From NCBI RefSeq assembly GCF_001886195.1, contig NZ_JXLB01000004.1, positions 81,801 to 145,800 on the forward strand: 64,000 nucleotides of DNA, in the 5' to 3' direction. The notes beneath the pieces were generated by a model, which had not been told where the DNA came from, ran no database searches, and worked only from the letters and a program-made list of their open reading frames with translations. Within the stretch, counting starts at the first letter, position 1, and every line of letters starts with the position of its first letter. This DNA is from Enterococcus ratti (GTDB taxonomy: Bacteria; Bacillota; Bacilli; Lactobacillales; Enterococcaceae). This document shows positions 38,477 to 48,039 of this stretch, one piece after another. Both the position numbers and the translations under genes were made by a program.

Positions 38477-40648
38477 ATGGATTTTCAAAGCATTTTAAGT
38501 AAAATAAAAGCTGCTTTGATCAGCTTTTGGCGTTGGATTCGTCCCTATTTTGGGCAGCTCCATCGATGGCGAAAGCGTATTTGGAAAAAGTATCATATAA
38601 ATAAATTAATCCTATTGATCGGTTTGATCTGTGTGTTATTGATTAGCATCTATCTATTTATTTTAGCAAAGCAGGCAAATGTGGAGACACTAAAATCAGG
38701 TCTCAGTCAGTCCACCGTAATTTATGATAAAAAGAACGAAGAAGCTGGCACACTCTATGCACAAAAAGGAACCTACGTTGAATTAAATGCAATTTCTCCT
38801 TATATTCAAGATGCCGTAATTTCCACTGAAGATCGAAATTTTTATCAGCATCACGGCTTTGATATAAAAGGAATTGCTCGTGCAGCTGTTCGTATGATCC
38901 TTTCCGGAGGAACTTCTGGCGGTGGAGGAAGTACAATCACTCAGCAGCTAGCTAAGAATGCTTATCTAACGCTCGATCAAACGTTTGATCGAAAAGCAAA
39001 AGAGTTATTTCTAGCAATTGAAATTGAAAAGAAATACAGTAAAGCAGAAATTTTAACCATGTATCTGAACAATGCTTATTTTGGTAATGGCGTATGGGGA
39101 GTTCAAGATGCTTCAAGAAAGTACTTTGGCGTTGATGCGGCGAACGTGACCCTTTCAGAAGCTGCAACGTTAGCTGGCATGCTTAAAGGTCCCGGCATCT
39201 ACAATCCGATTGACCATCCACAAAATGCCAATAATCGAAAAAACACAGTGTTAAGTGTCATGAAGGAAAATAAAAAGATAACTAAAGAACAATACCAAGC
39301 AGAAAGTACAACAAATATCAGTCAATACCTGAATGACACCTATGATAATTCTGAATCTGGTTATCGCTATCCTTATTATTTTGATGCAGTCATTGATGAA
39401 GCCGTCAATAATTATGGATTAAAAGAAGAAGAAATCATGAACAAAGGATACAAAATTTATACCTCCCTTAATCAAAACTATCAAAAACAATTAGAAGCAA
39501 CGTATCAAAACAATACACTATTTCCAGCTAATGCTTCAGACGGTGCGATCGTTCAATCTGCTTCCGTTGCCTTAGACCCTCAAACAGGAGGAGTTGAGGC
39601 ATTAGTAGGACGACGTGGCGAACATGTTTTCAGAGGATTTAGTTTTGCTACCCAAATGAGACGTTCGCCGGGGTCAACGATTAAGCCGTTGAGCGTCTAC
39701 GTTCCTGCATTAGAAGCAGGCTATACACCTGCAAGCGTATTGAAAGACGAGCCTCAATCTTATTATAAAGCACATAACTTTGATGGCACTTATCAAGGCA
39801 GTGTTCCAATGTATCAAGCAGTAGCTAATAGTTTAAATTTACCAGCGGTGTGGTTGCTTCATGAAATCGGCTTACAAAAAGGTTACGACAAAGCAGAAGA
39901 ATTTGGCTTGCCGTTATCAAAATCAGATAAGTATTATGGCTTAGCATTAGGTGGCTTAGAAAAGGGCGTCTCACCACTTATAATGGCTGGAGCTTATAGT
40001 GCTTTTGCGAATGCCGGTAAAATGTATTCGCCACATCTCATCACTAAAATTGTCGATTCCACTGGGGCAGTTATTGTTGATAATACAAATAAAAAACCAA
40101 AGCAAGTAATTTCAGAAGAAACAGCCAATCAAATGACTTCGATGTTATTAGGAACATTTTCAAATGGAACGGCAATCGCTGCAAATCCTGCGGGTTATAC
40201 AATCGCAGGAAAAACAGGAACGACTGAAACCAATTTTGACTCTACAAAAGCAAATGATCAATGGATTATTGGCTACACACCCGATGTAGTAATCTCTACG
40301 TGGCTGGGGTATGAAGAATCTAATGAACAGCATTATTTAGAAGGAACGAGTGGAAATGTGGTGGGGAAAGTCTTTAAAAATGCAGCAGAAGGTATACTTC
40401 CTTATACCGAAAAAAGCAGTTTCTCAGTAGCGGATGCTTATGCGACGGGTGGAAAAGTAATGGCTGTCGATCAAGTAAATAATAATACTCAAACAAACGA
40501 AAGCTCTGAACAATGGAAAGAAAATCTACAAAAATATGGTGAACAAGCAAAAGAAGGTTTAAAAAAATTTGGTGAGAAGGTAAAAGAAGGACTAAAAGGC
40601 TTAGGTGAAGCAGCTAAAGACTTATGGCGTAGATCTCAAGGACAGTAA
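38477..40648 (+). CDS. pbp2A: Class A penicillin-binding protein (PBP2A-like)
   Basis: A 723-residue bifunctional cell-wall synthase with AGGAGAAG upstream. It has a basic cytosolic start, one membrane anchor (about 43-65), and a GT51 glycosyltransferase domain (STEDRNFYQHHGFDIKG, GGSTITQQLAKNAYL). The transpeptidase domain has SPGSTIKP (active Ser), SLN and GKTGTTE motifs. A Lys/Glu-rich helical tail ends the protein (EQAKEGLKKFGEKVKEGLKG). It polymerises and cross-links peptidoglycan outside the membrane. The gene symbol is by similarity to the Lactobacillales PBP2A. Confidence 0.92.
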   Translation: MDFQSILSKIKAALISFWRWIRPYFGQLHRWRKRIWKKYHINKLILLIGLICVLLISIYLFILAKQANVETLKSGLSQSTVIYDKKNEEAGTLYAQKGTYVELNAISPYIQDAVISTEDRNFYQHHGFDIKGIARAAVRMILSGGTSGGGGSTITQQLAKNAYLTLDQTFDRKAKELFLAIEIEKKYSKAEILTMYLNNAYFGNGVWGVQDASRKYFGVDAANVTLSEAATLAGMLKGPGIYNPIDHPQNANNRKNTVLSVMKENKKITKEQYQAESTTNISQYLNDTYDNSESGYRYPYYFDAVIDEAVNNYGLKEEEIMNKGYKIYTSLNQNYQKQLEATYQNNTLFPANASDGAIVQSASVALDPQTGGVEALVGRRGEHVFRGFSFATQMRRSPGSTIKPLSVYVPALEAGYTPASVLKDEPQSYYKAHNFDGTYQGSVPMYQAVANSLNLPAVWLLHEIGLQKGYDKAEEFGLPLSKSDKYYGLALGGLEKGVSPLIMAGAYSAFANAGKMYSPHLITKIVDSTGAVIVDNTNKKPKQVISEETANQMTSMLLGTFSNGTAIAANPAGYTIAGKTGTTETNFDSTKANDQWIIGYTPDVVISTWLGYEESNEQHYLEGTSGNVVGKVFKNAAEGILPYTEKSSFSVADAYATGGKVMAVDQVNNNTQTNESSEQWKENLQKYGEQAKEGLKKFGEKVKEGLKGLGEAAKDLWRRSQGQ

Positions 40649-40712
40649 CCCTATGAAAACGAATAAACAAATGGTACAATAAAGTGAATAATTTATAGAA
40701 AAGAGGGTAACC

Positions 40713-41054
40713 ATGTCCAATATTTATGATAGCGCGAATCAAATCGAACGCGAAATTCGTCAATTACAAGAATTTAAAGCATTAGAAGAAGCTTACACAA
40801 AAGTAAAAGCAAATGAAGAAGCTTATCGCTTATTCAAGGATTTTCAAAGCATGCAAATAAAGTTGCAAGAAAAACAAATGAGCGGTCAAGAATTTAGTGA
40901 AGAAGATGCGGAAAAAGCACAAGAAATGACCATGAAAATTCAATCAGAAGAAGTGATAAATGACTTGATGAAAAAGGAACAACAATTCAGTACGATTATT
41001 AATGATTTAAACCGCATTATTATGACACCCGTCAGAGACTTATACAACAAATAA
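40713..41054 (+). CDS. YlbF/YmcA (RicA/RicF)-family protein
   Basis: A 113-residue all-helical protein with GAGGG upstream of its ATG. It has the family pattern [20 protein letters not shown] and [20 protein letters not shown]. In Bacillus, YlbF and YmcA act with YaaT to steer RNase Y processing; paralogues in Lactobacillales are annotated the same way. It sits 64 bp after the PBP gene and is followed by a strong terminator. Confidence 0.85.
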   Translation: MSNIYDSANQIEREIRQLQEFKALEEAYTKVKANEEAYRLFKDFQSMQIKLQEKQMSGQEFSEEDAEKAQEMTMKIQSEEVINDLMKKEQQFSTIINDLNRIIMTPVRDLYNK

Positions 41055-41398
41055 GTCCTTTTATTCGAAAATATAAAGATTGAAATTCCACTAAAAAAGG
41101 TTAGAATGAAAAGAAGCTTCAGTCTAAATAATAAGCCGGAATTTACGAAAATTGTTCATCAAATTTTTGTGAATTCCGGCTTATTTTTGAAGAATTTGTT
41201 TTAGCTTTTCCGTTATTTTTAAGGAAAAAAGCAAAGAATGAGTTTACTTTTCTCCTACGTGCTTTCTTGAAAATTAATTTTAATGAAGTAAATCTCCTTG
41301 TTTAATTAGTAGGAAGGAGTGTGTAGGAATAATTTAGACAATAAAATTAGAACTAACATAAATAGTCAGATTCTTAAACAAAGTAAGGTGGTGCAGTG
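41055..41398. other. Intergenic region with a strong terminator
   Basis: Besides the hairpin at 41130-41188 it holds about 200 bp of AT-rich sequence without a recognised gene or confident promoter. Confidence 0.5.
41130..41188 (+). terminator. Rho-independent terminator
   Basis: AATAAGCCGGAATT and AATTCCGGCTTATT form a perfect 14-bp stem around a 28-base loop with some internal pairing, followed by TTT. Confidence 0.8.
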
Positions 41399-41611
41399 AT
41401 GAAAAATAAAAAATTTTCTTGGAAAGATTTTTGGGAAATCGTTGGTTCTTACCTGTTCACGATTATCTTACTCCCTACATTTTATTCTTTAACAACTAGC
41501 CAAGTACTTTCTTTTGTCTTTAGTGAGAGCTATTTATCAGATATTTTTCTGTTATTTTGCTTCATTATTCTCCCATTTGCTATTTATAAAGGTACAAAGT
41601 ACAGAAGATAA
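41399..41611 (+). CDS. Small two-span membrane protein, unknown
   Basis: About 70 residues from ATG at 41399, with AAGGTGG eight bases upstream (the GTG at 41396 is less likely). The N-terminus is basic (MKNKKFSWKDFWEIVGSYLF). There are two hydrophobic segments (about 16-34 and 42-60) and a basic end (KGTKYRR). No family is recognised. Confidence 0.55.
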   Translation: MKNKKFSWKDFWEIVGSYLFTIILLPTFYSLTTSQVLSFVFSESYLSDIFLLFCFIILPFAIYKGTKYRR

Positions 41612-41621
41612 GAACTACCTG

Positions 41622-43375
41622 TCACTCATTTTTCATTTGATAAAAGTATCCTTTGTTGTTCATTAATTCTTCATAGGTGCCGCTTTCCATGATTTTTCCT
41701 TTTTCAATTACCACAATTTTATCGGCTTCTTTGATGGTAGAAAGTCGATGTGCGACGATAAAAGTAGTAGGTGCTTCAGTTAAGTAACATAATGCATGTT
41801 GAATCTTTTTTTCAGATTGTGTATCCAAAGCGGAAGTGGCTTCATCTAACAAGATGATTTTTGGTTTTCGAATCAGAGCACGAGCAATAGAAATTCGCTG
41901 TTTTTGTCCTCCAGATAACTTATCGCCGTTTTCTCCAACCATGGTATCTAAACCGTTAGGAAGTTCTTCAATTAATGAACGAAGTTGTGCGGCTTCAATC
42001 ACTTTATCTAACTGTTTTTTGGTGACATTTGTCAATCCATAAGTAATATTTTCTCTAATCGTTGCAGAAAAAAGTAAGGTAGTTTGTGGAACAACTGCTA
42101 AGAAACGCCGGACGCTACGCATATCCAATTGTGTTAAGGGTTGCTCATCAAGATAGATCGTGCCTGAAGAGGGTTGGATAAAGCCCATTAATAAATTCAA
42201 TAAGTTGATTTGCCAGAGCCGGAAGGACCAACAAAAGCAATGGTTTCACCGGATTTAACTTCTAAAGTGAATTGATCGATTGTCGGTTTTCTTGCCTGTG
42301 CATATTGAAAAGATACGTGATCAAAATAGAAATGCCCATTTATTTTCTTTACTTTCTTTTTTCCATGGTAAGCCTCAACTTCTTCCACACGCATCATTTC
42401 ACCAATGGAGGCAATGGACTCCATTCCTTTAGAAACTGTTGGAATAAGTGTGATGAATCCTGAAACGGAATTTATAACAGTTGTAAAATAGGTTTGATAC
42501 ATCACAACATCACCGGGTTGAATTTTAGCTTTTAAGGCCAAAATTCCTGTAAATACCAAGCAAACTAATTGAAATAATTGAAAACTTGCCCAACTGACAG
42601 AGCCAAAGACGGATTGTAAAATATCTAATTGAAAGCCTTTTTTATAAATCTGTGAAAAATGGGTGTTCAATCGTTTTGTTTCATAGTGTTCCAAAGAATG
42701 GGCACGGGCTATTGGTGCTAGCTCAATGGCTTCAAATACTTTGGCCGAAGTCTCTTCCATTTCTTGCCGAAAATCAGAGTTTGTCTGCTTAATTTTTTTA
42801 CGAAAGAAAATGACGACTATTGCAGCAAAAGGAACTGTTGCTAGAAAAAAGAGAAATACAATTGGACTTTTGTATAAAGTAATTCCTAAAGCTACTAATA
42901 AATTGACTAGAATATTCAACGTACTTACAAAAACTTGAGAAGAAAGTGTTTGGATTGCTTCGACGTCACGAATGATTTTTGATTGGATTTTTCCAGATTG
43001 CAGTTCTTTTTGATAAGGAATAGATAATTCTTGAATTTTATTAATTAAGGCTCCTCGTACCCCAGCTTCTACTTGACGAATAGATAAACTATGATATTTG
43101 ACATGAAAATAATTGGTCAAAATGTTTTGCACGATCAAAAAGAACATGAAGAAGGCATTTAAATAAATTGTGTGAAGCTGTTCAACATCTTTTGATGTAG
43201 CCGCATTGATTACATTGGCAATTACTAACGGCATTAGCCAAGAAGATAAATGTTTAATGACAAAAAACATACTAGATAAAGCAAATTGTCCATAATTTCC
43301 TTGATAAAGCCGCAATAAGACATAAAAAGGGTTTTTTGGATTCTTTTGATAACTCTCTTTTATATGATTTTCCAT
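41622..43375 (-). pseudogene. ABC exporter (fused permease-ATPase) interrupted by one frameshift
   Basis: The 5' frame (from ATG at 43375, overlapping the preceding stop) encodes the membrane domain and the ATPase start up to Walker A, GPSGSGKST. It then hits a stop two codons later. Coding resumes one base out of register as NLLMGFIQPSSGTIYL, with LSGGQKQRISIARALIRKP, Walker B IILLDEATSALD and the H-loop IVAHRLS. One T missing near 42202 (ACTTATTG for expected ACTTTATTG) accounts for it, and adding it back gives exactly 584 residues. If real, no functional ATPase is made. A base-call error in a short T run is the alternative. Confidence 0.85.
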
Positions 43376-43386
43376 AAAATCAGTCC

Positions 43387-44226
43387 TCAGCAAATTTGAT
43401 AAAGAGATTCTAAATGATTCATTACTTGTGGCACATCTTTTTCTGGTATAGCTTCAAGAGTGGCGTATAAAAACGGCCGATTAACTTTTAAAAAATGTAA
43501 TAACGGTCGGAAATCTAAACAGCCTTGACCGACAGGAACGATATGTATTGCCTTATTCTTAACAATATAGTCTTTAAGATGTACGGCAGCTAAGTGAGGA
43601 CCTAACTCTTCTAAAGCATGGTGAACAAGCATTTCTTGTTCACCATGCTTTTTTAGGTTTATGAAGTTTGCACAATCTAAGATAAGTTTTAAGTTTGAGG
43701 AAGCGACTTCATGAATCAGTCTTTTTGCCAATTGGTAAGAAGACAAAGGATGATTGATTCCTCCTTCAATGGCTACCGTTATGCCAAATTTTTCTGCTTC
43801 TTCAACGATTTGCATGACAGAGTTCTGTGCTATTTGATAGGCTTCTTCCGTGAAATTTTTAGGCGTGTATCCGGTAGTCAGACTGCCAGTTTCTGTAGTA
43901 ATCATTTTTGCTTGATAAGCCGTGCAAAGTGAAATTTGATGTTTAAAAGTATCTAGAGCTTGTTTGCGCATTTGAATATTTTCACTAAATATATTAACGC
44001 AATACCCTAATATAGAAAGCTCAATTTCGTTTTTTTGAAAATAAGTACCAAAATAATTAGCTAATCTTAGTGTTATGCATGGCAAGTCTATTGAAAAAGC
44101 TTTTTGTGGTGCAATTTGAATATGAGAAAGTTGCCATCTTTTTAACTTTTGAATGAGAGCTTCTTTAGTGGTGATAGCTAAATCATGTGCGCAAATACCT
44201 AGGTTAAGTGGGAAAATTTCAAACAC
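43387..44226 (-). CDS. Sugar phosphate isomerase/epimerase-like TIM-barrel protein
   Basis: A 279-residue protein of the xylose-isomerase-like/AP-endonuclease-2 barrel family. It has typical metal-site stretches: VAIEGGINHPLSS, LKLILDCANFIN (Asp), LAAVHLKDYI (His) and a late VGQGCLDFRPLLHF. Members isomerise or epimerise sugars or act on myo-inositol derivatives. Here it overlaps the CE12 esterase gene by eight bases inside the galacturonate operon, so it may handle a pectin-derived sugar. The specific reaction is unknown. Confidence 0.75.
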   Translation of the reverse strand: MFEIFPLNLGICAHDLAITTKEALIQKLKRWQLSHIQIAPQKAFSIDLPCITLRLANYFGTYFQKNEIELSILGYCVNIFSENIQMRKQALDTFKHQISLCTAYQAKMITTETGSLTTGYTPKNFTEEAYQIAQNSVMQIVEEAEKFGITVAIEGGINHPLSSYQLAKRLIHEVASSNLKLILDCANFINLKKHGEQEMLVHHALEELGPHLAAVHLKDYIVKNKAIHIVPVGQGCLDFRPLLHFLKVNRPFLYATLEAIPEKDVPQVMNHLESLYQIC

Positions 44227-44902
44227 CTTCTTTCAAAAACTGAGCAAGTGACAGATTGCTTTTTTTTATTGCTTGAACAATTAAGTAAGCAATTTTTTCT
44301 GCTCCTAATGGACTAAAATGGGTATTATCTTGTAGACCATTTGGATAGTTTTTATGTACTTTTGGTGCTAGATGCAAATAAAAATCTTTCGTTTGTTCTT
44401 GGGTAAATGAACGTAAAAGTTGTTGCGACAAAGAAAAAATATCTAATACCGAATAATTATTTTTTCTTGCAAATAACTTCATCGCTTGAGGATAGTCACC
44501 TAAACAATCGGGAGCTAATGTACCATCTGACAAATAATTTCGACGAGTAACAGGTGTTAAAAAAATTGGAGAAACATTAGCTGCATCGGCTGTTTGTGCA
44601 AAAACAGTTAAGTTTTCGATGTATTCTTTATAGGGACTCGTACCTTTTGGTTCATTGATCTTTTGATCATTATGACCAAATTGGACCAACAAAAAATCTC
44701 CCGGCAAAAATTTAGCAGATAAACGAGTTAAACGTCCTTCTTCAAGAAAGGATTTGGTGCTGCGACCATTTCTTGCCTGATTATTGAAAGAAATAGAAGT
44801 ATTAAAATAACAAGGTAATTTTTCTCCCCAACCAGTTTCTGGGCGTTTGTTTTCAGCTTTTATTGCTGCGGTAGAATCTCCGGCAATATGGATAGTTGGC
44901 AT
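44219..44902 (-). CDS. Rhamnogalacturonan acetylesterase-like SGNH hydrolase (CE12)
   Basis: A 227-residue protein without a signal peptide. SGNH blocks are visible: HIAGDSTAAI (catalytic Ser), NNQARNGRSTKSF (Gly), LVQFGHNDQ (Asn) and QDNTHFSPLGAEKIA (Asp/His pair). CE12 enzymes remove acetyl groups from pectin backbones. Cytosolic location implies action on imported oligosaccharides. It is co-directional with the uxa genes upstream. Confidence 0.88.
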   Translation of the reverse strand: MPTIHIAGDSTAAIKAENKRPETGWGEKLPCYFNTSISFNNQARNGRSTKSFLEEGRLTRLSAKFLPGDFLLVQFGHNDQKINEPKGTSPYKEYIENLTVFAQTADAANVSPIFLTPVTRRNYLSDGTLAPDCLGDYPQAMKLFARKNNYSVLDIFSLSQQLLRSFTQEQTKDFYLHLAPKVHKNYPNGLQDNTHFSPLGAEKIAYLIVQAIKKSNLSLAQFLKEGV

Positions 44903-45012
44903 TTTTTCACTACTTTCTAATGATATTTTTATAGCTAAACGTATTAAGCATCATGAGAATCCGTTAAAAGCGACCATTAGCAGCTTCTTTTTCTTATTTT
45001 TATATAATAGCT

Positions 45013-45052
45013 GTCATCTACAAACATACAAAAAGCCTTGCAGATGACACTT
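45013..45052. repeat. Inverted repeat between uxaC and the CE12 gene
   Basis: TGTCATCTAC and TGCAGATGACA pair across about 19 bases (TGTCATCT/AGATGACA perfect). There is no good U tract on the minus strand, so this may be an RNA processing or stabilising hairpin rather than a terminator. Confidence 0.5.
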
Positions 45053-45100
45053 ATAAGAGAAATAATTTAGCTCTTGGAGAGTATTAATAGAAAATTTAGA

Positions 45101-46495
45101 TTAATCATTCAATCCAAAGTAACTTTTTGCATTATAATAACTAATATTTTCAACTAGTTTTCCCAGTAATTCGGCGTCTGCTGGCGCTTCACCGCGTGTC
45201 ACCATCTCTCCTATAAATTCACATAATACTCGACGAAAATATTCGTGTCGAGTATAAGAAAGAAAACTTCTGGAATCAGTAAGCATACCGACAAAATTGC
45301 CTAAAGCACTGCCATCTGCAAACTGCGTCAACTGTTCTCTCATGCCAGCACGAGTATCGTTATACCACCATCCTGAACCTAGTTGTAATTTACCGGGAGT
45401 CGTTTTTTGATAACAGCCCATCAAAGCAGTCATAATCGGATAATCATTTGGGTTTAAGGAGTAAAGGATAGTTTTAGGCAACTGATCTGTTTGTTCCACA
45501 CGATCTAAAATGTTTTGTAAAGGCACAGTTAAAGAAAGGTCATTAATCCCATCATAACCGGCATCTGGTCCTAACTTTTCAAACATTCCTGTATTGCAGT
45601 TGCGATAAGCATGGATATGTAACTGCATCGTCCAGTTGTACGCATGATAAAATTGAAATAAACGAATCAATGTTTCGGTACGATAAGCGTCAATCTCTAT
45701 TTGCGCTAGGGACGTTTTTGTTAAAGCTTTTTGGAAAATAGCTTCCAACTGTTCATCATCTGCGGCTACATAACGAAGTGTATCAAGAGCATGATCAGAG
45801 ATTCGGCAACCATTTTGATGGAAATAGACGATTCGTTTCCCTAAAGCTGCTATAAATTGTGCATAAGTTGTGATCGGCTGTTCAATTGCTTCTGCTAATA
45901 TTGTAACCCATTCCTTGAATCCCGTTTTTTCAATATTCAATGCTTTATCTGGTCGAAAAGATGGAAAAACGCACAACTCTTTTTCTGTTTCAGCAAGTAA
46001 TTGATGATAGTGAAGATCATCAATTGGATCATCAGTAGTACAAATAACTTTTACATGCGCATTTTTTGCTATTTCTCGTCGTCTAAATTCAGGTTTTGCC
46101 AAAATTTGATTTGCCTGCTCCCAAATTTCTTGGGCATTTTCTTCATTTACAAGCAAGTCAATATTGAAAAAACGTTTTAATTCAAGGTGCGTCCAAGTAT
46201 AAAGAGGATTTCCAATAATTTTTGGAACCGTTTGGCATCACGCAAAAAATTTTTCAAAATCAGAAGCCTGACCGGTAATCTTGTCTTCCGATACACCGCA
46301 AGCTCGCATGAGGCGCCATTTGTAATGATCCCCACTCAACCAAGCCTCTGTAAGATTTTTGAAGTTTTTATTTTCATAAATTTCCTTTGGCGATAGGTGA
46401 CAATGGTAGTCAATGATGGGCATTTTTTTTGCGTAGGAATGATATAACTTTTTTGCCCATTCCTCTTTTAATAAAAAATCTTCTGCTAAAAACAT
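45101..46495 (-). pseudogene. uxaC: Glucuronate/galacturonate isomerase, interrupted by an in-frame TGA
   Basis: The reading frame spans 465 codons, the normal UxaC length, from ATG at 46495 (AAGAAGG upstream). It starts [20 protein letters not shown] with the YHCHLSP metal motif. Codon 86 is TGA (46240-46238), where homologues usually have Trp (FFA-W-x-x-TVP). The frame then continues as CQTVPKIIGNPLYTWTHLEL to the end. A single G-to-A change explains the lesion. UxaC converts galacturonate to tagaturonate, the first step of the pathway, so this strain may be unable to use galacturonate unless the codon is read through or another copy exists. Confidence 0.9.
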
Positions 46496-46529
46496 GATTT
46501 AGCCTTCTTTCTTTTTTAATTTTAGTAAA

Positions 46530-48039
46530 TTACAACGTCACACCATTTTTAAAAATGGCGATTTCTCTTACTTCGTTTTGTTCATTTTTCGTTTCTTCTC
46601 CGCTTGCGACGGCAATAATTTTTTCAATAAACTGTTCTAATAATTTCTCCATTGGTTGATTTAGTAATTCTCCAGCATTAAAATCCATCCAATGACCTTT
46701 GCGATCAAATAAAGTAGTATTTGTGGACACTTTTAAAGTGGGAACATAAGAACCAAAAGGTGTACCACGACCAGTCGTAAACAAAACTAACTGACAATCA
46801 GAAGAAGCTAGCGCTGAAGCTGCAACGAGGTCATTACCGGGCGCTTGTAATAAACTGAGTCCATTTTTTCTAATTTTTTCACCATATTGAAGAACGTCTA
46901 CGATAACCGAACGTCCAGATTTTTGAATACAACCTAGTGACTTATCTTCTAAAGTAGTGATTCCTCCCGCTTTATTGCCGGGCGAAGGATTTTCGTAAAC
47001 TGGCTCGCCGTAAGAAAGAAAATACTGTTTGAAGTCATTGATCAAATGAACGATTGCTTCAAAGACCGCTTTATTTTCCGCTCGAGCCATCAATACTTGC
47101 TCTGCACCAAACATTTCAGGTACTTCTGTTAAGACCGTACTGCCGCCTTGTGCAATCAGATAGTCAGAAAATGCCCCTAAAAGAGGATTAGCAGTAATGC
47201 CAGATAAGCCATCAGATCCTCCACATTTTAAGCCAACGTTTAGTTTTTCTAAAGAAACCGTGGAGCGCCGATCATAAGCAGCAGTCTCCATTAACTCTTC
47301 TAATAAAATAACACCCTGCTCAACTTCATCGATCACCTCTTGTGCCACCTAAAAATTTCACTCGTTCTTCTTCATAATGTCCTAGTACTTTTTTAAATTC
47401 AGAAACAGTATTGTTTTCGCACCCTAATCCAAACACTAAAACCCCACCTGCATTGGGATGATGAACGGCATCAGCTAAGACAGTTCTTGTTTGTTGATGA
47501 TCTTTTCCTAGTTGGGAACAGCCGTAAGGATGTTTTAAAATGGTTACATGATCGAAATTGCCTAAATCGGGATGCTTTGCTTTAAATTTTTTTACAATCA
47601 ATTCAGCCACACCGTTAACACAACCCACTGTAGGTACAATCAATAGATCATTTCGAATACCTACTTTGCCGTTTTTGCGAATGTATCCTTGAAAAGTACG
47701 GTTTTCTAATGGATAGTCAACAGGATGAACATCTGGTTGATAATGATAAGCTAATTCACCTGAAAGGTTAGTTTTCATATTATGTGTATGAAGCCATTCT
47801 CCCGCTTGGATATCTTGTGTTACATGTCCAATAGGATACCCATATTTAATGACGTTTGTGTCTTTTTTTAAATCAAACACTGCTATTTTATGACCTTGAG
47901 GAACGTTCACTAAAGTAGTCACCGTTTGTTGATCAACCATCAATGTTGTATTTTTAGGAATAGGAGCTAAGGCAACCACTACGCTATCTTTTTGATGTAA
48001 TTTCATTATGGGAAAAGAAACAGCTTGGGATTTAAGCAT
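46530..48039 (-). pseudogene. uxaA: Altronate dehydratase, interrupted by a one-base insertion
   Basis: The 5' frame (48039 to about 47350) carries the N-terminal SAF-like domain and VGCVNGVAELIVKKF, YGCSQLGKDH and VFGLGCENN. It ends HYEEERVKFLGGTRGDR at a stop. Coding resumes one base out of frame as VAQEVIDEVEQGVILLEEL, with GLKCGGSDGLSGITANP and the C-terminus. An extra G at about 47348 (TTAGGTGGC for expected TTAGTGGC) is sufficient: 1,510 bp minus one is 503 codons. UxaA dehydrates altronate to 2-keto-3-deoxygluconate using an iron-sulphur-type site. The start overlaps the end of uxaB by eight bases. Confidence 0.9.

Noticed and set aside
42197..42210. Programmed frameshift in the ABC exporter
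   Set aside because: There is no heptameric slippery sequence or following pseudoknot, and a one-base deletion explains the break fully.
46238..46240. UxaC TGA as selenocysteine or programmed Trp recoding
   Set aside because: No SECIS-like hairpin was seen next to it. TGA is used as an ordinary stop by other genes here (for example both methyltransferases), and homologues have Trp. A nonsense mutation is simpler.
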